Source of the DNA: a virus
Virus record (IMG/VR): IMGVR_UViG_3300030450_002666
Coordinates: 1-31,401 of that record
Length of the DNA stretch: 31,401 nucleotides
Reading direction: 5' to 3' (one strand)
The position numbers and the translations under genes were made by a program. The stretch's first letter is position 1. The number at the start of each line of letters is the position of its first letter. Positions 1-8,100 of this stretch are shown here, piece after piece. A model generated the notes under the pieces. That model was not told the origin of the DNA and made no database searches. It saw nothing but the letters and a program-made list of their open reading frames with translations.

Positions 1-450
1 GTAATCCTGCTTACAGAGTACATGGCTCTACTGTTGAGCCTCTTGTTCTGGATAGGGATAGTGTTCGAGTTGCCTATAGCGATGCAGCTACTGGCTAAGT
101 TTAGATTTGTCCCGTACTCAAGGGCTAAGACGCTACGCAAGTGGATTGTTCCGACAGCGTTTATCTTTGCTGCCCTTATCACACCGTCACTAGACGGAAC
201 ACTTACGTTCCTTGTTGCCCTACCCATCCTGATACTTTACGAGATAGGGCTAATAGCAGGATGGCTTACTGACCGTCAAGGCAATTACTTTGCCGACTTG
301 CCAATGGTCCAAAAGGTGTACGGACTAGTGCTTGCGGTTAAGTCAAAAATAGTTCAGATGTTTTACCGAATAGTAGCTAGGCTGAAACTATTAATTAACA
401 ACCTAATACGCAAGCGATTCCGAAAATATATCCAGCGATGGCGTAAATAG
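1..450 (+). CDS. tatC: TatC-like Sec-independent (Tat) translocase subunit, C-terminal part, open at the left edge
   Basis: The frame is open from base 1; the first ATG at 22 is internal. TatC is the membrane receptor subunit that binds twin-arginine signal peptides of folded exported proteins. The visible part matches the end of the family: a hydrophobic helix ending in GIVFELPIAM, corresponding to the E. coli stretch with the conserved FE(x)P glutamate (Glu170), then a loop with an RKW basic patch, then the ITP turn and the last helix LPILILYEIGL. The N-terminal helices, including the signal-peptide-binding loops, lie outside the window. After the last helix there is a very basic tail of about 55 residues, longer than in E. 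coli. The gene is on the + strand, like the virion genes at the right end, so it may be the end of the late region of a circular or circularly permuted genome (inference). Recognition as TatC is firm; function in the phage is unknown. Confidence 0.85.
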   Translation, partial: VILLTEYMALLLSLLFWIGIVFELPIAMQLLAKFRFVPYSRAKTLRKWIVPTAFIFAALITPSLDGTLTFLVALPILILYEIGLIAGWLTDRQGNYFADLPMVQKVYGLVLAVKSKIVQMFYRIVARLKLLINNLIRKRFRKYIQRWRK

Positions 451-773
451 AGAAAAGAATTAATGTTATGAATAAATCTTCAAGTTGCATTTAAATACCT
501 AGGGGTGCTACACAAATATAGCACCCCTAGTCTATGTCAATAGAGGTCGAACAAACGCCAACCTTTAGTTCTTGTATGAAGTAGAAAAACGCAACGGAAC
601 TCTACGCCATGAATGTGTTTGTAAGGAGGCGGATATGGAAAACACTCTCCTTAACTAATACTTTTTAGAACTATGTACCCTGAACTCGAAAGGAGTGGTA
701 AGTACGACCAGCTTTAATCACAAGCAGGAATAAGTTCTTCGATACCTATCGACATAATAATTATACCACCAGC
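451..773. other. intergenic stretch between tatC and the convergent replication operon
   Basis: This stretch lies between two converging gene sets and holds the hairpin at 499-530. On the + strand one frame from a TTG at 572 runs to TAA at 656-658 and then stays open to TAA at 731-733, so it reads as a short protein broken by one stop. Inside it AAGGAGG (623-629) precedes an ATG at 635 that opens only seven codons, and the SD bases pair with CTCCTT at 647-652. On the - strand, GGTATAAT around 760-768 followed by TTATGTCG resembles the start of the promoter palindrome at 10.55 kb. I see no convincing intact gene. Confidence 0.4.
499..530. terminator. perfect 12-bp hairpin between convergent genes
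   Basis: The arms CTAGGGGTGCTA (499-510) and TAGCACCCCTAG (519-530) are exact reverse complements around an 8-nt A-rich loop. The hairpin sits 49 bases after the tatC stop and downstream of the whole leftward operon, which is where a bidirectional terminator is expected. Neither flank has a classic long U-run; the leftward side (GTATTTAAATG) is the more U-rich. Termination is inferred from position and stem. Confidence 0.6.
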
Positions 774-962
774 CTATTCTTCAATACTCTTGACTAGCTG
801 TTCTATGTAGACCGAAGCGTCTAACAATTCTTCTTGCAAGTGAAGCAGCCACTCGGTCGGAGTTAAGCCAGCTTGATCGGTTGTCACTCCATATTCTTTT
901 TGTCCCTGAGCCGACCGACTTCTAACCTTACGGACAACAGCTTCGACGTTTAGATCATTCAT
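774..962 (-). CDS. small helical phage protein, MazG-like in style
   Basis: A 62-residue, mostly helical protein. The stretch SRSAQGQKEYGVTTDQ followed by WLLHLQEELLDASVYIEQL is typical of short phage proteins that resemble the core helix of all-alpha NTP pyrophosphatases (MazG type), with its EE..D acidic cluster. It is too short to be a full MazG enzyme, so catalytic activity is uncertain. I place the start at the ATG at 962, one base after the TAA of the upstream nuclease gene; a longer in-frame version from a TTG at 983 lacks a ribosome binding site. It is the last gene of the leftward operon. Confidence 0.75.
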   Translation of the reverse strand: MNDLNVEAVVRKVRSRSAQGQKEYGVTTDQAGLTPTEWLLHLQEELLDASVYIEQLVKSIEE

Positions 963-963
963 G

Positions 964-1287
964 TTATTTCTCTTTCCTTTCAACTAGTTTTAAAAAGTCG
1001 TCTATCAGCATAGTGACTCCGACAATGTTTCCGACATTCCCTTTACGAGCATGTTCCCAAGTAACTAGCGGTAGTTTTTCAGTACCTTCAGCAGCAGCTT
1101 GGGCTTGCTCTATTGCAGTTTGAAACCGACTAGAAATAACCTTGCCGTATTTATGTTCTATTGCAAAGACTTCATGCTCTACGTCAGGGGCGGAGCCACG
1201 CTCTCGCCCCGTAACCGGAACTCTTGTACCACCTAGTATTTCTGCAATCTTGCGTTCGGAAGCTTTCCAAGTTCCTCTAGCTGTCAT
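964..1287 (-). CDS. PD-(D/E)XK nuclease, probable Holliday junction resolvase
   Basis: A 107-residue protein with the layout of a minimal PD-(D/E)XK nuclease: a helix with Glu11 (SERKIAEILGG), then GSAPDVEHEV giving Asp35, then FAIEHKY giving Glu44 and Lys46, then a helix containing AIEQAQAAA. D-x8-E-x-K with an upstream helical Glu is the signature of Hjc-like resolvases and related phage junction nucleases. Such enzymes resolve branched replication intermediates before packaging, which fits the operon. The ATG overlaps the TGA of the upstream HTH gene (ATGA), suggesting translational coupling. A different DNA substrate, such as a VRR-NUC-like role, cannot be excluded. Confidence 0.75.
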   Translation of the reverse strand: MTARGTWKASERKIAEILGGTRVPVTGRERGSAPDVEHEVFAIEHKYGKVISSRFQTAIEQAQAAAEGTEKLPLVTWEHARKGNVGNIVGVTMLIDDFLKLVERKEK

Positions 1288-1478
1288 ACTACTCGCTCCT
1301 CCAAAAACTTTTGCAGCGATGTGCTAGAAACCTTGTAATAAGGCTTCGCTCCATCACCAGTAGAAAAGTCGAAAGCCTTTAATTGTTCTTCAGCAATAAG
1401 CTTGCGGACTGTCTGTGGGTCAAGGTTTAGTTTTTTCGCCACTTCTTTTATCGAATAAAACTTTAATTCACTGTTCAT
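1284..1478 (-). CDS. small MerR/excisionase-type helix-turn-helix protein
   Basis: A 64-residue protein containing YSIKEVAKKLNLDPQTVRKL, a textbook HTH of the excisionase/MerR (HTH_17) type, followed by a short beta wing ending in KVSSTSLQKFLEERVV. Proteins of this size bind DNA as excisionases or small regulators. No integrase is visible, so a regulatory or replication role is as likely as excision. An AGGAGGG site lies seven bases before the ATG. The 63 bases upstream hold a hairpin with TAACA/TGTTA arms (1497-1533), making this protein a candidate ligand for the TAACARGTGTTA dyads; that link is inference. Confidence 0.8.
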   Translation of the reverse strand: MNSELKFYSIKEVAKKLNLDPQTVRKLIAEEQLKAFDFSTGDGAKPYYKVSSTSLQKFLEERVV

Positions 1479-1496
1479 TTAATCCCTCCTAACATG

Positions 1497-1533
1497 GCAA
1501 CAGGTGTAACACCCCCTTAAAGGGGGGTGTTAC
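1497..1533. promoter_or_regulatory. dyad operator fused to a GC-rich hairpin between primase and HTH genes
   Basis: CAACAGGTGTAA (1498-1509) is a 10/12 match to the TAACARGTGTTA dyad. Overlapping it, GTAACACCCCC (1506-1516) and GGGGGTGTTAC (1523-1533) form a perfect 11-bp hairpin with a 6-nt loop whose outer arms are again dyad half-sites. It lies 3' of the primase stop and 5' of the HTH gene. It could work as operator DNA or as an RNA attenuator. Confidence 0.5.
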
Positions 1534-1541
1534 TAATACCG

Positions 1542-3599
1542 TTATTGCTGTGTTACTGCTAGTCCGTATTTCTTTTGGTTAGTTCCTACTGGAATTATCG
1601 TTACGAACATTCCGGTATTAGTTTTCTTGTCGTACATGTTTCGGCTAAGAGCCATGCTGACTGCTTGCTTGGTTATAGGGTTGTCGGCTGTACGAAGTTC
1701 TTGAACTATCTCGTCAACAGTTAAAGCACCAGACCCTCTAAGCAACGAAGCAATTCGGGTCTTAACACCAACACTTGCAGCAATAGCACCTCTGGTATCT
1801 AGTACATCAATCTTCGTAAATGAAGTTTCACCGTCTTCAATCTTCATGCGAACACCGATAGTCTTTTGCTTGTGAGAGTTGTTCGATTTCTGGTGAACAA
1901 AACCTAAGTCAGTGTAGTTGTCACCAACCGCTTGTTCTTTCTTTAACTCCCAGACATTCCGTGCTAGGTTCCACCAGAAAGATGAACCGAATAGCCGACC
2001 CTCTTTACTAGTGTGGCTAAGAATCAGCGATGTGCAGTTAAGCGAACGAAGTGTATTCATAAAACGCCTAGCTGTTTCACTGTCGTTAGCATCACCATCT
2101 AATGCAGGGATTAACGAGTCGATTACAACAAAGGCACCAGCGTTTGCGTCTACCCACTGTTTTACCTTGCCCTCTAGGGCTTCAAGCGGAGCCGTACAGC
2201 GCATGTAAGTAATCGGGAAGTCCTCTGGGACTAAATCGTTTTTCAAGCCCCTTGTTATGGACAACATTCTTTCGTGAAGTTCTATCTCGTCAGTCTCCCA
2301 ATCGAGATACAGAACGCCACCAGTATCAGACGGTAAGCTAATGCCGTCGATAATCGGAATGTTGGCAGCAACAGACATAGCAGTAGCTAGCGCAACCATA
2401 GACTTACCAGTACCACCATCGGCATAAATGATTGACGGTTGACGCTTAGGTAAAAAGCCTTCAACCAGCCACTCTCTTGCTGCTGGGTCATACTTGACTG
2501 ACCCTAGTTCCACAAAGTCACCGGGGTCGTCTTGCGCCTTGATTGCAATACGACATGCTAGGTCTATAACTGAATGCCAGTAGTCAGCTTGCAGTACAGC
2601 TTTGCGAAGTGCGTCGATAGCCTCTCTGCGCTTCGACATAGAAGTCATGTCGAATGCAACTGGACCGTAAGCCACACCTACTTGTGAATGGTTAACTTCA
2701 ATCATGCAGTCAATGCGGTTAAACCTTTTACGAACATGAGCAAAGTTAACTGAAACCCCCATGTCGTCAAAGCCCACATTAACGTCACCGTTAGGAGCTA
2801 TCTGAATTACAGGCTCAGTAACATCTGCGTCAGCCATAGACCGAACATCCATGCGGACAGCCCGACCAACAGCTGAGTGCCATGTCGCTTTAAGTTCTCC
2901 TTCGTTCATCGGCGGAGAACATTTACGAGCGTAGCTTTTTAGCGAAGACAGGATAATGTCTTTCGCCACTCCTCTAAGCCACAAGTAACGGGCTATCTGG
3001 TAAGCCATCGCATTACGTCCCGGCTCAGCAACTCCGTTCTCTAGGGCATCGGAGATTTCTCCGAACGTTTTGCCTTCCTCTTGTGAACTAGGCTGTTTGA
3101 ATGAACCTGCCCTAGTAATAAAACACTTAGGGACATCCTCAAACTCTGCGAACTCTCCGTTGTTAGGAACTTCTACTGTGTAGCACCTATCGTTGTCTAG
3201 TTTGCTAGGCGGAGCAACTACATACCCTGCATCATTCCGAACATCTACGTGGTCTAAAAACCCAGCACCTGTTCGGAGCAAGTTGTTGTATTTGTAGTAG
3301 TAATGCCAGCCGTTAGGTGTTTTAACCGTATAGGTTTCAGGCAACTGAACCCCTGCTTTACGCAGGGATTCAGCACCTTCTTCGCCATCAACATCAACAA
3401 CTGTTATGCCAGAGATAGCACCTGTTATGATTCCGACATTGGCTTCTGGTGTTTCATGCCAGAACGCTTTTAAGTCTCCAATGTTTAAGGGTTTCTTTTG
3501 GTACTCTTTCCAGCTTGTCAGTAAAGGTCGTTTGTCTTCAGGCTTGAGGGGGATGATGCTCATCCCCCTCTTTTGGTAGGTTAGTACGTCGTTAATCAC
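1542..3599 (-). CDS. primase-polymerase / RepA-like helicase fusion
   Basis: A 685-residue replication protein of at least three parts. Residues 1-150 are a Prim-Pol (archaeo-eukaryotic primase) domain, with the metal-binding Asp pair in ITVVDVDGEEG (Asp69, Asp71), HYYYKY with His99, and DVRNDAGYVVAPPS. Residues 190-250 are a helical primase C-terminal segment. Residues 385-560 are a RecA/RepA-type helicase: Walker A GGTGKS (395-400), Walker B AFVVIDSL (Asp494), and LILSHTS with His529. The C-terminus (about 610-685) looks like a winged helix. It would prime and unwind phage DNA. The GTG start at 3599 overlaps the previous stop (TAGTG). No DNA polymerase is visible in the window, so either it lies outside or the phage uses the host enzyme. 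Confidence 0.9.
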   Translation of the reverse strand: MINDVLTYQKRGMSIIPLKPEDKRPLLTSWKEYQKKPLNIGDLKAFWHETPEANVGIITGAISGITVVDVDGEEGAESLRKAGVQLPETYTVKTPNGWHYYYKYNNLLRTGAGFLDHVDVRNDAGYVVAPPSKLDNDRCYTVEVPNNGEFAEFEDVPKCFITRAGSFKQPSSQEEGKTFGEISDALENGVAEPGRNAMAYQIARYLWLRGVAKDIILSSLKSYARKCSPPMNEGELKATWHSAVGRAVRMDVRSMADADVTEPVIQIAPNGDVNVGFDDMGVSVNFAHVRKRFNRIDCMIEVNHSQVGVAYGPVAFDMTSMSKRREAIDALRKAVLQADYWHSVIDLACRIAIKAQDDPGDFVELGSVKYDPAAREWLVEGFLPKRQPSIIYADGGTGKSMVALATAMSVAANIPIIDGISLPSDTGGVLYLDWETDEIELHERMLSITRGLKNDLVPEDFPITYMRCTAPLEALEGKVKQWVDANAGAFVVIDSLIPALDGDANDSETARRFMNTLRSLNCTSLILSHTSKEGRLFGSSFWWNLARNVWELKKEQAVGDNYTDLGFVHQKSNNSHKQKTIGVRMKIEDGETSFTKIDVLDTRGAIAASVGVKTRIASLLRGSGALTVDEIVQELRTADNPITKQAVSMALSRNMYDKKTNTGMFVTIIPVGTNQKKYGLAVTQQ

Positions 3600-4537
3600 T
3601 ACCCACCAAACTCTTTCTTAAGCAAGGCGTACACCTTAAACCAGTAAGCCTTTTCGTTGTCGCTATCTGCAACGCTACCAACTTTTTCGTTTAGCCAAAC
3701 CGCTGCATCTGAAGCACCGTCTTCACCGAAGTACTCCTTCATCAAGGCTTTGCTCTCTAGTTGGTAGTCCAGAGGCGGAGCATCAAAGTCCATAGTTGTT
3801 TGCTCTTGCGGAACCTCTGACGGAGAGATCATTTTGTTCTTGTAACGCTGGAACTCTACGTCGTCGTCTTGGAACAGTGGCTCACCCTGCATAGCATGGT
3901 GTAAAGCCTCAATCCAAACATCTAACAGCTCGTCGCTTATTGCTTTTGCTGCTACCAGATGGCTTATGTTGTTAAATGCCGAGTTCTTAAGAATCCGAGC
4001 ATCCAAGTCACCTGAGTTTCCTCTTGGAGTTGGGGCAGCTTGTCCTTTAGGAGTGCTGTCTCCGCCTTGTTCTCCCGGTGCGTTAAGCCACGGGTCGTCA
4101 ACTGGTGTGTCAGGTGGAAGTCGCTTAGCACCAACAATTACATACTTAGCTTTTATCTGTCCGTCAGTCTTCTTAACGTAGTCGTCCCGCTGTAGCTTGA
4201 CTTCTACTATGTCCCCCGCATCCCAGCTAAAGGGGTTCAGGTTGTCGTCTCCGCTTTTCTCAGCGTTAACTACCCATTGAGCTAAACTAAAAGAATTAGT
4301 TTTGTTGTTCCACGATTCCTCTAAACTCCAGATAGCGTTGTAGTTACCATCACGTGGACCACGGTCAAAGGTAAAACCTAATCCGAACTTGTCTTTTTTA
4401 CTTTCAATTTGCAAAGTAACTGGCATAAAAGTTGCTTTGTGAAGCGTGGCAGTTTGGTCTTTACCAATTGCCCTTTCTTCACTTATATGCCTTTTGCTAG
4501 GGTCAGTTTTAAATGGATATTCACTTATGATTGGCAT
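3599..4537 (-). CDS. replication-operon protein of unknown function, possible ssDNA-binding role
   Basis: A 312-residue protein I cannot name. The first 140 residues look beta-rich (PVTLQIESKKDKFGLGFTFD, then VEVKLQRDDY and KAKYVIVGAKRL), as in an OB-type nucleic-acid-binding fold. A linker rich in Pro, Gly and Asp follows (about 145-180), then a helical region with an acidic stretch. An ordered beta domain plus an acidic tail, immediately upstream of the primase-helicase, resembles phage single-strand binding proteins, but no signature motif confirms it. A GGAGG site lies seven bases before the ATG, which overlaps the upstream TAA (TAATG). Confidence 0.7.
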   Translation of the reverse strand: MPIISEYPFKTDPSKRHISEERAIGKDQTATLHKATFMPVTLQIESKKDKFGLGFTFDRGPRDGNYNAIWSLEESWNNKTNSFSLAQWVVNAEKSGDDNLNPFSWDAGDIVEVKLQRDDYVKKTDGQIKAKYVIVGAKRLPPDTPVDDPWLNAPGEQGGDSTPKGQAAPTPRGNSGDLDARILKNSAFNNISHLVAAKAISDELLDVWIEALHHAMQGEPLFQDDDVEFQRYKNKMISPSEVPQEQTTMDFDAPPLDYQLESKALMKEYFGEDGASDAAVWLNEKVGSVADSDNEKAYWFKVYALLKKEFGG

Positions 4538-4950
4538 TACTTAGCCTCCTTAAAGGTAATAGTTTTCTTTTGAATGGCTCTTGCTTTCTGAATTACTTCG
4601 GCAACTGCGCCACCTAGTTTCTCCAGTTGTCTAGCACGAACACCATCAACACTTGTTTTTGTGGTAACAACTTCCTTAGTTGTTACAAGTTTTCGGTCGC
4701 CATCTGCTATAGCTGGGTCAAGAATGTCGTACACCTTTGACACAATTACAGGGTCAAGCTGACCGTAAGACTTAATGTAACCCTCCTGCATTACACCATC
4801 GTCGTCTGGGAAAAGCACAACCGAACTGCCTTCACTTTCCATGTCTGACAACAGTTCGGCTCTAAGAATATCTCTTTCTCTGGTTGCCTTTTTTAGATTG
4901 TTTTCTAGCTGGTAAAGTTCACGAACTTTGCCCATCAAATAATCCGACAC
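4537..4950 (-). CDS. unknown protein with N-terminal coiled coil
   Basis: A 137-residue protein of unknown function. Residues 5-40 are charged and heptad-like (LYQLENNLKKATRERDILRA), suggesting a coiled coil. The middle holds an acidic turn (FPDDDGVMQEGYIKSYGQLD) and the end is basic and helical. The GTG start at 4950 overlaps the previous stop (TAGTG) and follows a GGAGGT site by eight bases. Its place in the operon suggests a replication or recombination accessory role; no motif supports more than that. Confidence 0.7.
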   Translation of the reverse strand: MSDYLMGKVRELYQLENNLKKATRERDILRAELLSDMESEGSSVVLFPDDDGVMQEGYIKSYGQLDPVIVSKVYDILDPAIADGDRKLVTTKEVVTTKTSVDGVRARQLEKLGGAVAEVIQKARAIQKKTITFKEAK

Positions 4951-5369
4951 TACTTTCTACCTCCAATATCTTCTAGTATTTTTTCTTCATTCATAGCAAC
5001 CCAACGAACAACGTTGTTGTACTCCTTTATTAAGCCAACAACAAACAGTTGTTTTTGAGCAGTTAACGATTCCCTCCTCACCCCCAAAGCGTTACCTATG
5101 CCCTGCATTAAGTTGGAACCCACGAAAGATAAAACTAAATCTGTCTCTGGCTTCCAGCCATAAGTTATTTCTTTTTCATCTACACCATTGAACCATTCGA
5201 CAACCCTGTCAAAGTCTTCTTGTTGAGGCAAAGTTTCAGCAGCTTCTTTCAGCCTGTCCTTTACCTGATCGACTTCTTCTTCTGTCAAGGTTCTTCCTAT
5301 CTCCTCCTCCTTGTTCTGTTTAGCTAACTCAAAAAAGTAATCTTGGTATTCGCTTTTACCTTCGTCCAT
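4950..5369 (-). CDS. unknown acidic helical protein
   Basis: A 139-residue, Glu-rich, mostly helical protein. The first half (TLTEEEVDQVKDRLKEAAE) is amphipathic. The second half contains VLSFVGSNLMQGIGNALGVR and ends in helices with VRWVAMNEEKILEDIGG. I recognise no family. It follows the VWA gene by ten bases, has an AGGAGG site before its ATG, and overlaps the next gene, so it is co-translated with the replication genes. Confidence 0.7.
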   Translation of the reverse strand: MDEGKSEYQDYFFELAKQNKEEEIGRTLTEEEVDQVKDRLKEAAETLPQQEDFDRVVEWFNGVDEKEITYGWKPETDLVLSFVGSNLMQGIGNALGVRRESLTAQKQLFVVGLIKEYNNVVRWVAMNEEKILEDIGGRK

Positions 5370-5379
5370 AACTTTCCTC

Positions 5380-7068
5380 CTAAGCGTCTAGTTGTGCAAA
5401 CAAATGTGAAACTGCCTTGATACTTTCAGGGTCAGTGGGGTTGAACACGCAAGCCATGTCGCTGCCAAATCGTCTGAGTAAGTTTTGCGTCCTACCCCTT
5501 TTATCTGGTGTAACCAGCACCGTGACAATCTTGTTGCCTTGATTCCTTAAGTGGCGAGCAAACGCTGCTGAACTAGGGTCAGGGTGACCATCTGTAATAA
5601 CAACAACGGTCGCCTCTGGGTCTAGTGTTTGTATAGCCCAGTTCATAGCCGCTGACGTTGGTGTTCCGCCTTGTGCAACCCACTTAATATCAGCAGGAAT
5701 CTTCCCTGAAGTCTGACCTTCAATAATGTCTACACCGTACCTTCTACCGCTGTAGCCATAAGACTTACAGTTTGGCGATAGCTGTAACAACTGTGCAGAT
5801 AGACTCCAGATAGCTTCGGCAATTACGTTGAACCCAAACGGATTCTTGGTGATTGGGTCTCTGGTTGACGAAGAGCAGTCCGCAAGAACAACAATCTCTG
5901 GGTATTCATCGTCAACGTTAGAGTCAAACACGTTGGTTTTACCAAGTGACATTCTCCAAGCATCTGGAGTTACATACCCAGTTGTTTTGAACGCTGAGCC
6001 TTCGTTGAACTCCGGTGGTACTATCCCGTCCATGTCATAAGCTGGAACCCAAGACCGCTGCTTACGTACTTTTAATGGCAGGCGGCTAAACTCTTCAAGA
6101 ATCTTATCCAGTTGATACTGGTCGGCTTCGTGGTCTACCTCTTCCACAACCTCAGCTGGGGGCTTATCTTTAAGCTGCTCAAACTCACGGGCAGCTTGCC
6201 TTACATCCCGCTCAATTGCATCTTCTATAGACTTGTAACCTTTATTACTAACCCTAGTACCACCGTTGCTGCCGTCCTTCTTATCAGGTTCGACATCAGG
6301 GTCAGGGTCGACCTCTTGTGGTTCACCTTTACGGTCTCTATCTACAGGTCCTGTGTCAGTTCGCCTGTCACCACCTTTACGCTTAGGTTCTTTCTTAGGC
6401 TCTTCACCTTCATCAATCAACCTTTCCAACTCGTATACAAAGCGAGTAAAGGTAGATCGCAGGTTTTCATCTTCACAATCTTCATCGGATAGTGGGGTTA
6501 CAGATGATAAATCAACACTTGATTTAGCTATCGGCTTAGACCCTAACAACCTAGCAACTAAATCCATTTGGAAAGAAGCTAATCCGTCATGCCGGTACGA
6601 ATCTTCTGGGTAGCTAAGGTCTGTTTTTTCTTTGTACTCCTTAGCTAAAGCCTTAAGACTGGCTTGAAGAATCCCGTCGTTAAGGTAGTGCTGAGACGCA
6701 ACCTTAGCACCACGAGCATATTCAAATGCCGACAACGCCCCAGATATAACGTTGGAATACCTTGTGTTTACCGGAACAGGTTTCCCCATCGTCTGCTTCA
6801 CGTCATAAGCATGAGCATGTTTATCGGCAAGGGCATTCTTCACCCTAGCGAAGTAAGTTATTACAGGGTGGGCAAACTTACCAGCCATGAGCAGGTTGTG
6901 TTCAACGCTAGCCCTTGCTGGCATAATAATTTCGTAAGTGTCAGTCCAGTTTGCAACGGTATCGGAACCGACAATCCACCTTTCATTTTTAGCGGTACGT
7001 TTGACGTTGACTTGCTTGTTGGCAAGGTAGCCAAACAAGTCGTTGAATGTTTTGGTTTTGCTAGGCAA
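5380..7068 (-). CDS. VWA-domain protein, CobT-like partner of the adjacent MoxR ATPase
   Basis: A 562-residue protein. The C-terminal third is a von Willebrand A domain with a complete MIDAS: VLADCSSS (Asp397, Ser399, Ser401), GGTPTS (Thr469/Thr471) and VVITDGHPDP (Asp493). Before it lies a long charged linker (about 225-290, rich in Lys, Glu, Asp and Pro), a layout like the cobaltochelatase subunit CobT. Next to a MoxR/CobS ATPase it probably forms an AAA+/VWA remodelling pair; metal chelation itself is not implied. The best start is a TTG at 7068 with GGAG eight bases upstream; an ATG five bases earlier is in another frame. It lies 14 bases after the ATPase gene. The N-terminal 220 residues match nothing I recognise. 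Confidence 0.85.
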   Translation of the reverse strand: MPSKTKTFNDLFGYLANKQVNVKRTAKNERWIVGSDTVANWTDTYEIIMPARASVEHNLLMAGKFAHPVITYFARVKNALADKHAHAYDVKQTMGKPVPVNTRYSNVISGALSAFEYARGAKVASQHYLNDGILQASLKALAKEYKEKTDLSYPEDSYRHDGLASFQMDLVARLLGSKPIAKSSVDLSSVTPLSDEDCEDENLRSTFTRFVYELERLIDEGEEPKKEPKRKGGDRRTDTGPVDRDRKGEPQEVDPDPDVEPDKKDGSNGGTRVSNKGYKSIEDAIERDVRQAAREFEQLKDKPPAEVVEEVDHEADQYQLDKILEEFSRLPLKVRKQRSWVPAYDMDGIVPPEFNEGSAFKTTGYVTPDAWRMSLGKTNVFDSNVDDEYPEIVVLADCSSSTRDPITKNPFGFNVIAEAIWSLSAQLLQLSPNCKSYGYSGRRYGVDIIEGQTSGKIPADIKWVAQGGTPTSAAMNWAIQTLDPEATVVVITDGHPDPSSAAFARHLRNQGNKIVTVLVTPDKRGRTQNLLRRFGSDMACVFNPTDPESIKAVSHLFAQLDA

Positions 7069-7082
7069 TTCATAAACTCCTA

Positions 7083-8051
7083 TTACTTCTGTGCTTCGCC
7101 GATGTTGTTTTGGATTCGGTTAAGCAACTCTGAAATTTGGCTAAGCTGTGCCTGTTGAGGGTCAATTGGTGTTGATGCAACAGGCTCAACTGGTACTGAT
7201 TCTTCTGGCTTAGTCTCCTTTACTGGTGTTGTGTTAGTTACACGGTTGAAAGTAAATGTCGAGAAGTGGCTTTCAGCATTCAGGACAAGCGACTCTAGTG
7301 CTGAACTTGGGAACTTGTACATCAAGGTGTGCATGATTGCATCCTTGATATCTAGTCCCTTATCGACAATGTTCTGAGTCACTCGAACAAAGTCACCAGT
7401 GTTGATTGTGGTGTCCTTAGAGTTACGAGAGTCCCGAACCCAGTTCATTAGCCGTTTACGTAACTGCTGAGGCTCATCAACCTTACTGTCAATGATTCCA
7501 GCAAGCACCTTGTCTTCATCGGCAAGTGGCTCAGTGATTTCACAAACATAGCTGAATCTGCGGAGCAAGGCAGAGTCGATTGCGCTAGTTGAATACTTGT
7601 TGCTAACAGGGTTAGCAGATGCAACAAACCAGAAGTCATTGTGAACATCTACGTTTGATACACCAGCTTCTGGCAACGACCAGTACCTGTTTGCACTATC
7701 CAAAATACCTAGCAACCTACCAGCTAGGTCACGAGGTGCCCTTGTAAGTTCTTCACCCAAGAACATCTTGCCGTTGCGGATTGCTTCAGTAAGCAAGCCG
7801 TCTTGCCATTCGATACCAACGCCACCATTTATAGGTTGCGGTCGCCACATACCAACTAGCTGGTCAACGCTCATCTTCGGGAAGAAGTTGATACCAGTAA
7901 AGTCACGGTCATGTTTAGCAGCGTAGTGTTTCAGCAAGGTTGTCTTGCCCCAGCCACTATCGCCAATGAGAAGTACAGGGTCAGGGTTGTGTAACTCCAT
8001 ATTGTCCAACACACTCTGACCAAATTCTGAAAGATAAACTGCGGATTCCAT
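7083..8051 (-). CDS. MoxR/CobS-like AAA+ ATPase
   Basis: A 322-residue ATPase. Walker A is GDSGWGKTT (residues 30-38), Walker B is KMFLGEEL (Glu100/Glu101), sensor 1 is FVASANP (Asn147), and LLRRFSYV gives the arginine finger (Arg164/Arg165). The motif order and the EE-LTRAPRD signature place it in the MoxR family, close to the CobS type found in many large phages. The last 70 residues are a Pro/Glu-rich linker and a short helix that may dock on the VWA partner. AGGAG lies seven bases before the ATG. The palindromic promoter at 8101-8145 lies just upstream, so this is probably the first gene of the replication transcript. Confidence 0.9.
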   Translation of the reverse strand: MESAVYLSEFGQSVLDNMELHNPDPVLLIGDSGWGKTTLLKHYAAKHDRDFTGINFFPKMSVDQLVGMWRPQPINGGVGIEWQDGLLTEAIRNGKMFLGEELTRAPRDLAGRLLGILDSANRYWSLPEAGVSNVDVHNDFWFVASANPVSNKYSTSAIDSALLRRFSYVCEITEPLADEDKVLAGIIDSKVDEPQQLRKRLMNWVRDSRNSKDTTINTGDFVRVTQNIVDKGLDIKDAIMHTLMYKFPSSALESLVLNAESHFSTFTFNRVTNTTPVKETKPEESVPVEPVASTPIDPQQAQLSQISELLNRIQNNIGEAQK

Positions 8052-8100
8052 ATAATCACTCCTATTATTTATTTGCCGATCACCAACCGATTTGGCGGTG

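Noticed and set aside
1284-1478. Evidence for lysogeny from an excisionase-like HTH
   Set aside because: No integrase, attachment site or repressor is visible; small HTH proteins of this type also serve as regulators in lytic phages.
5380-8051. Cobalamin biosynthesis (cobaltochelatase) genes
   Set aside because: Only the generic ATPase-VWA architecture is shared; CobN and other cobalamin genes are absent, so a metabolic role is not supported.
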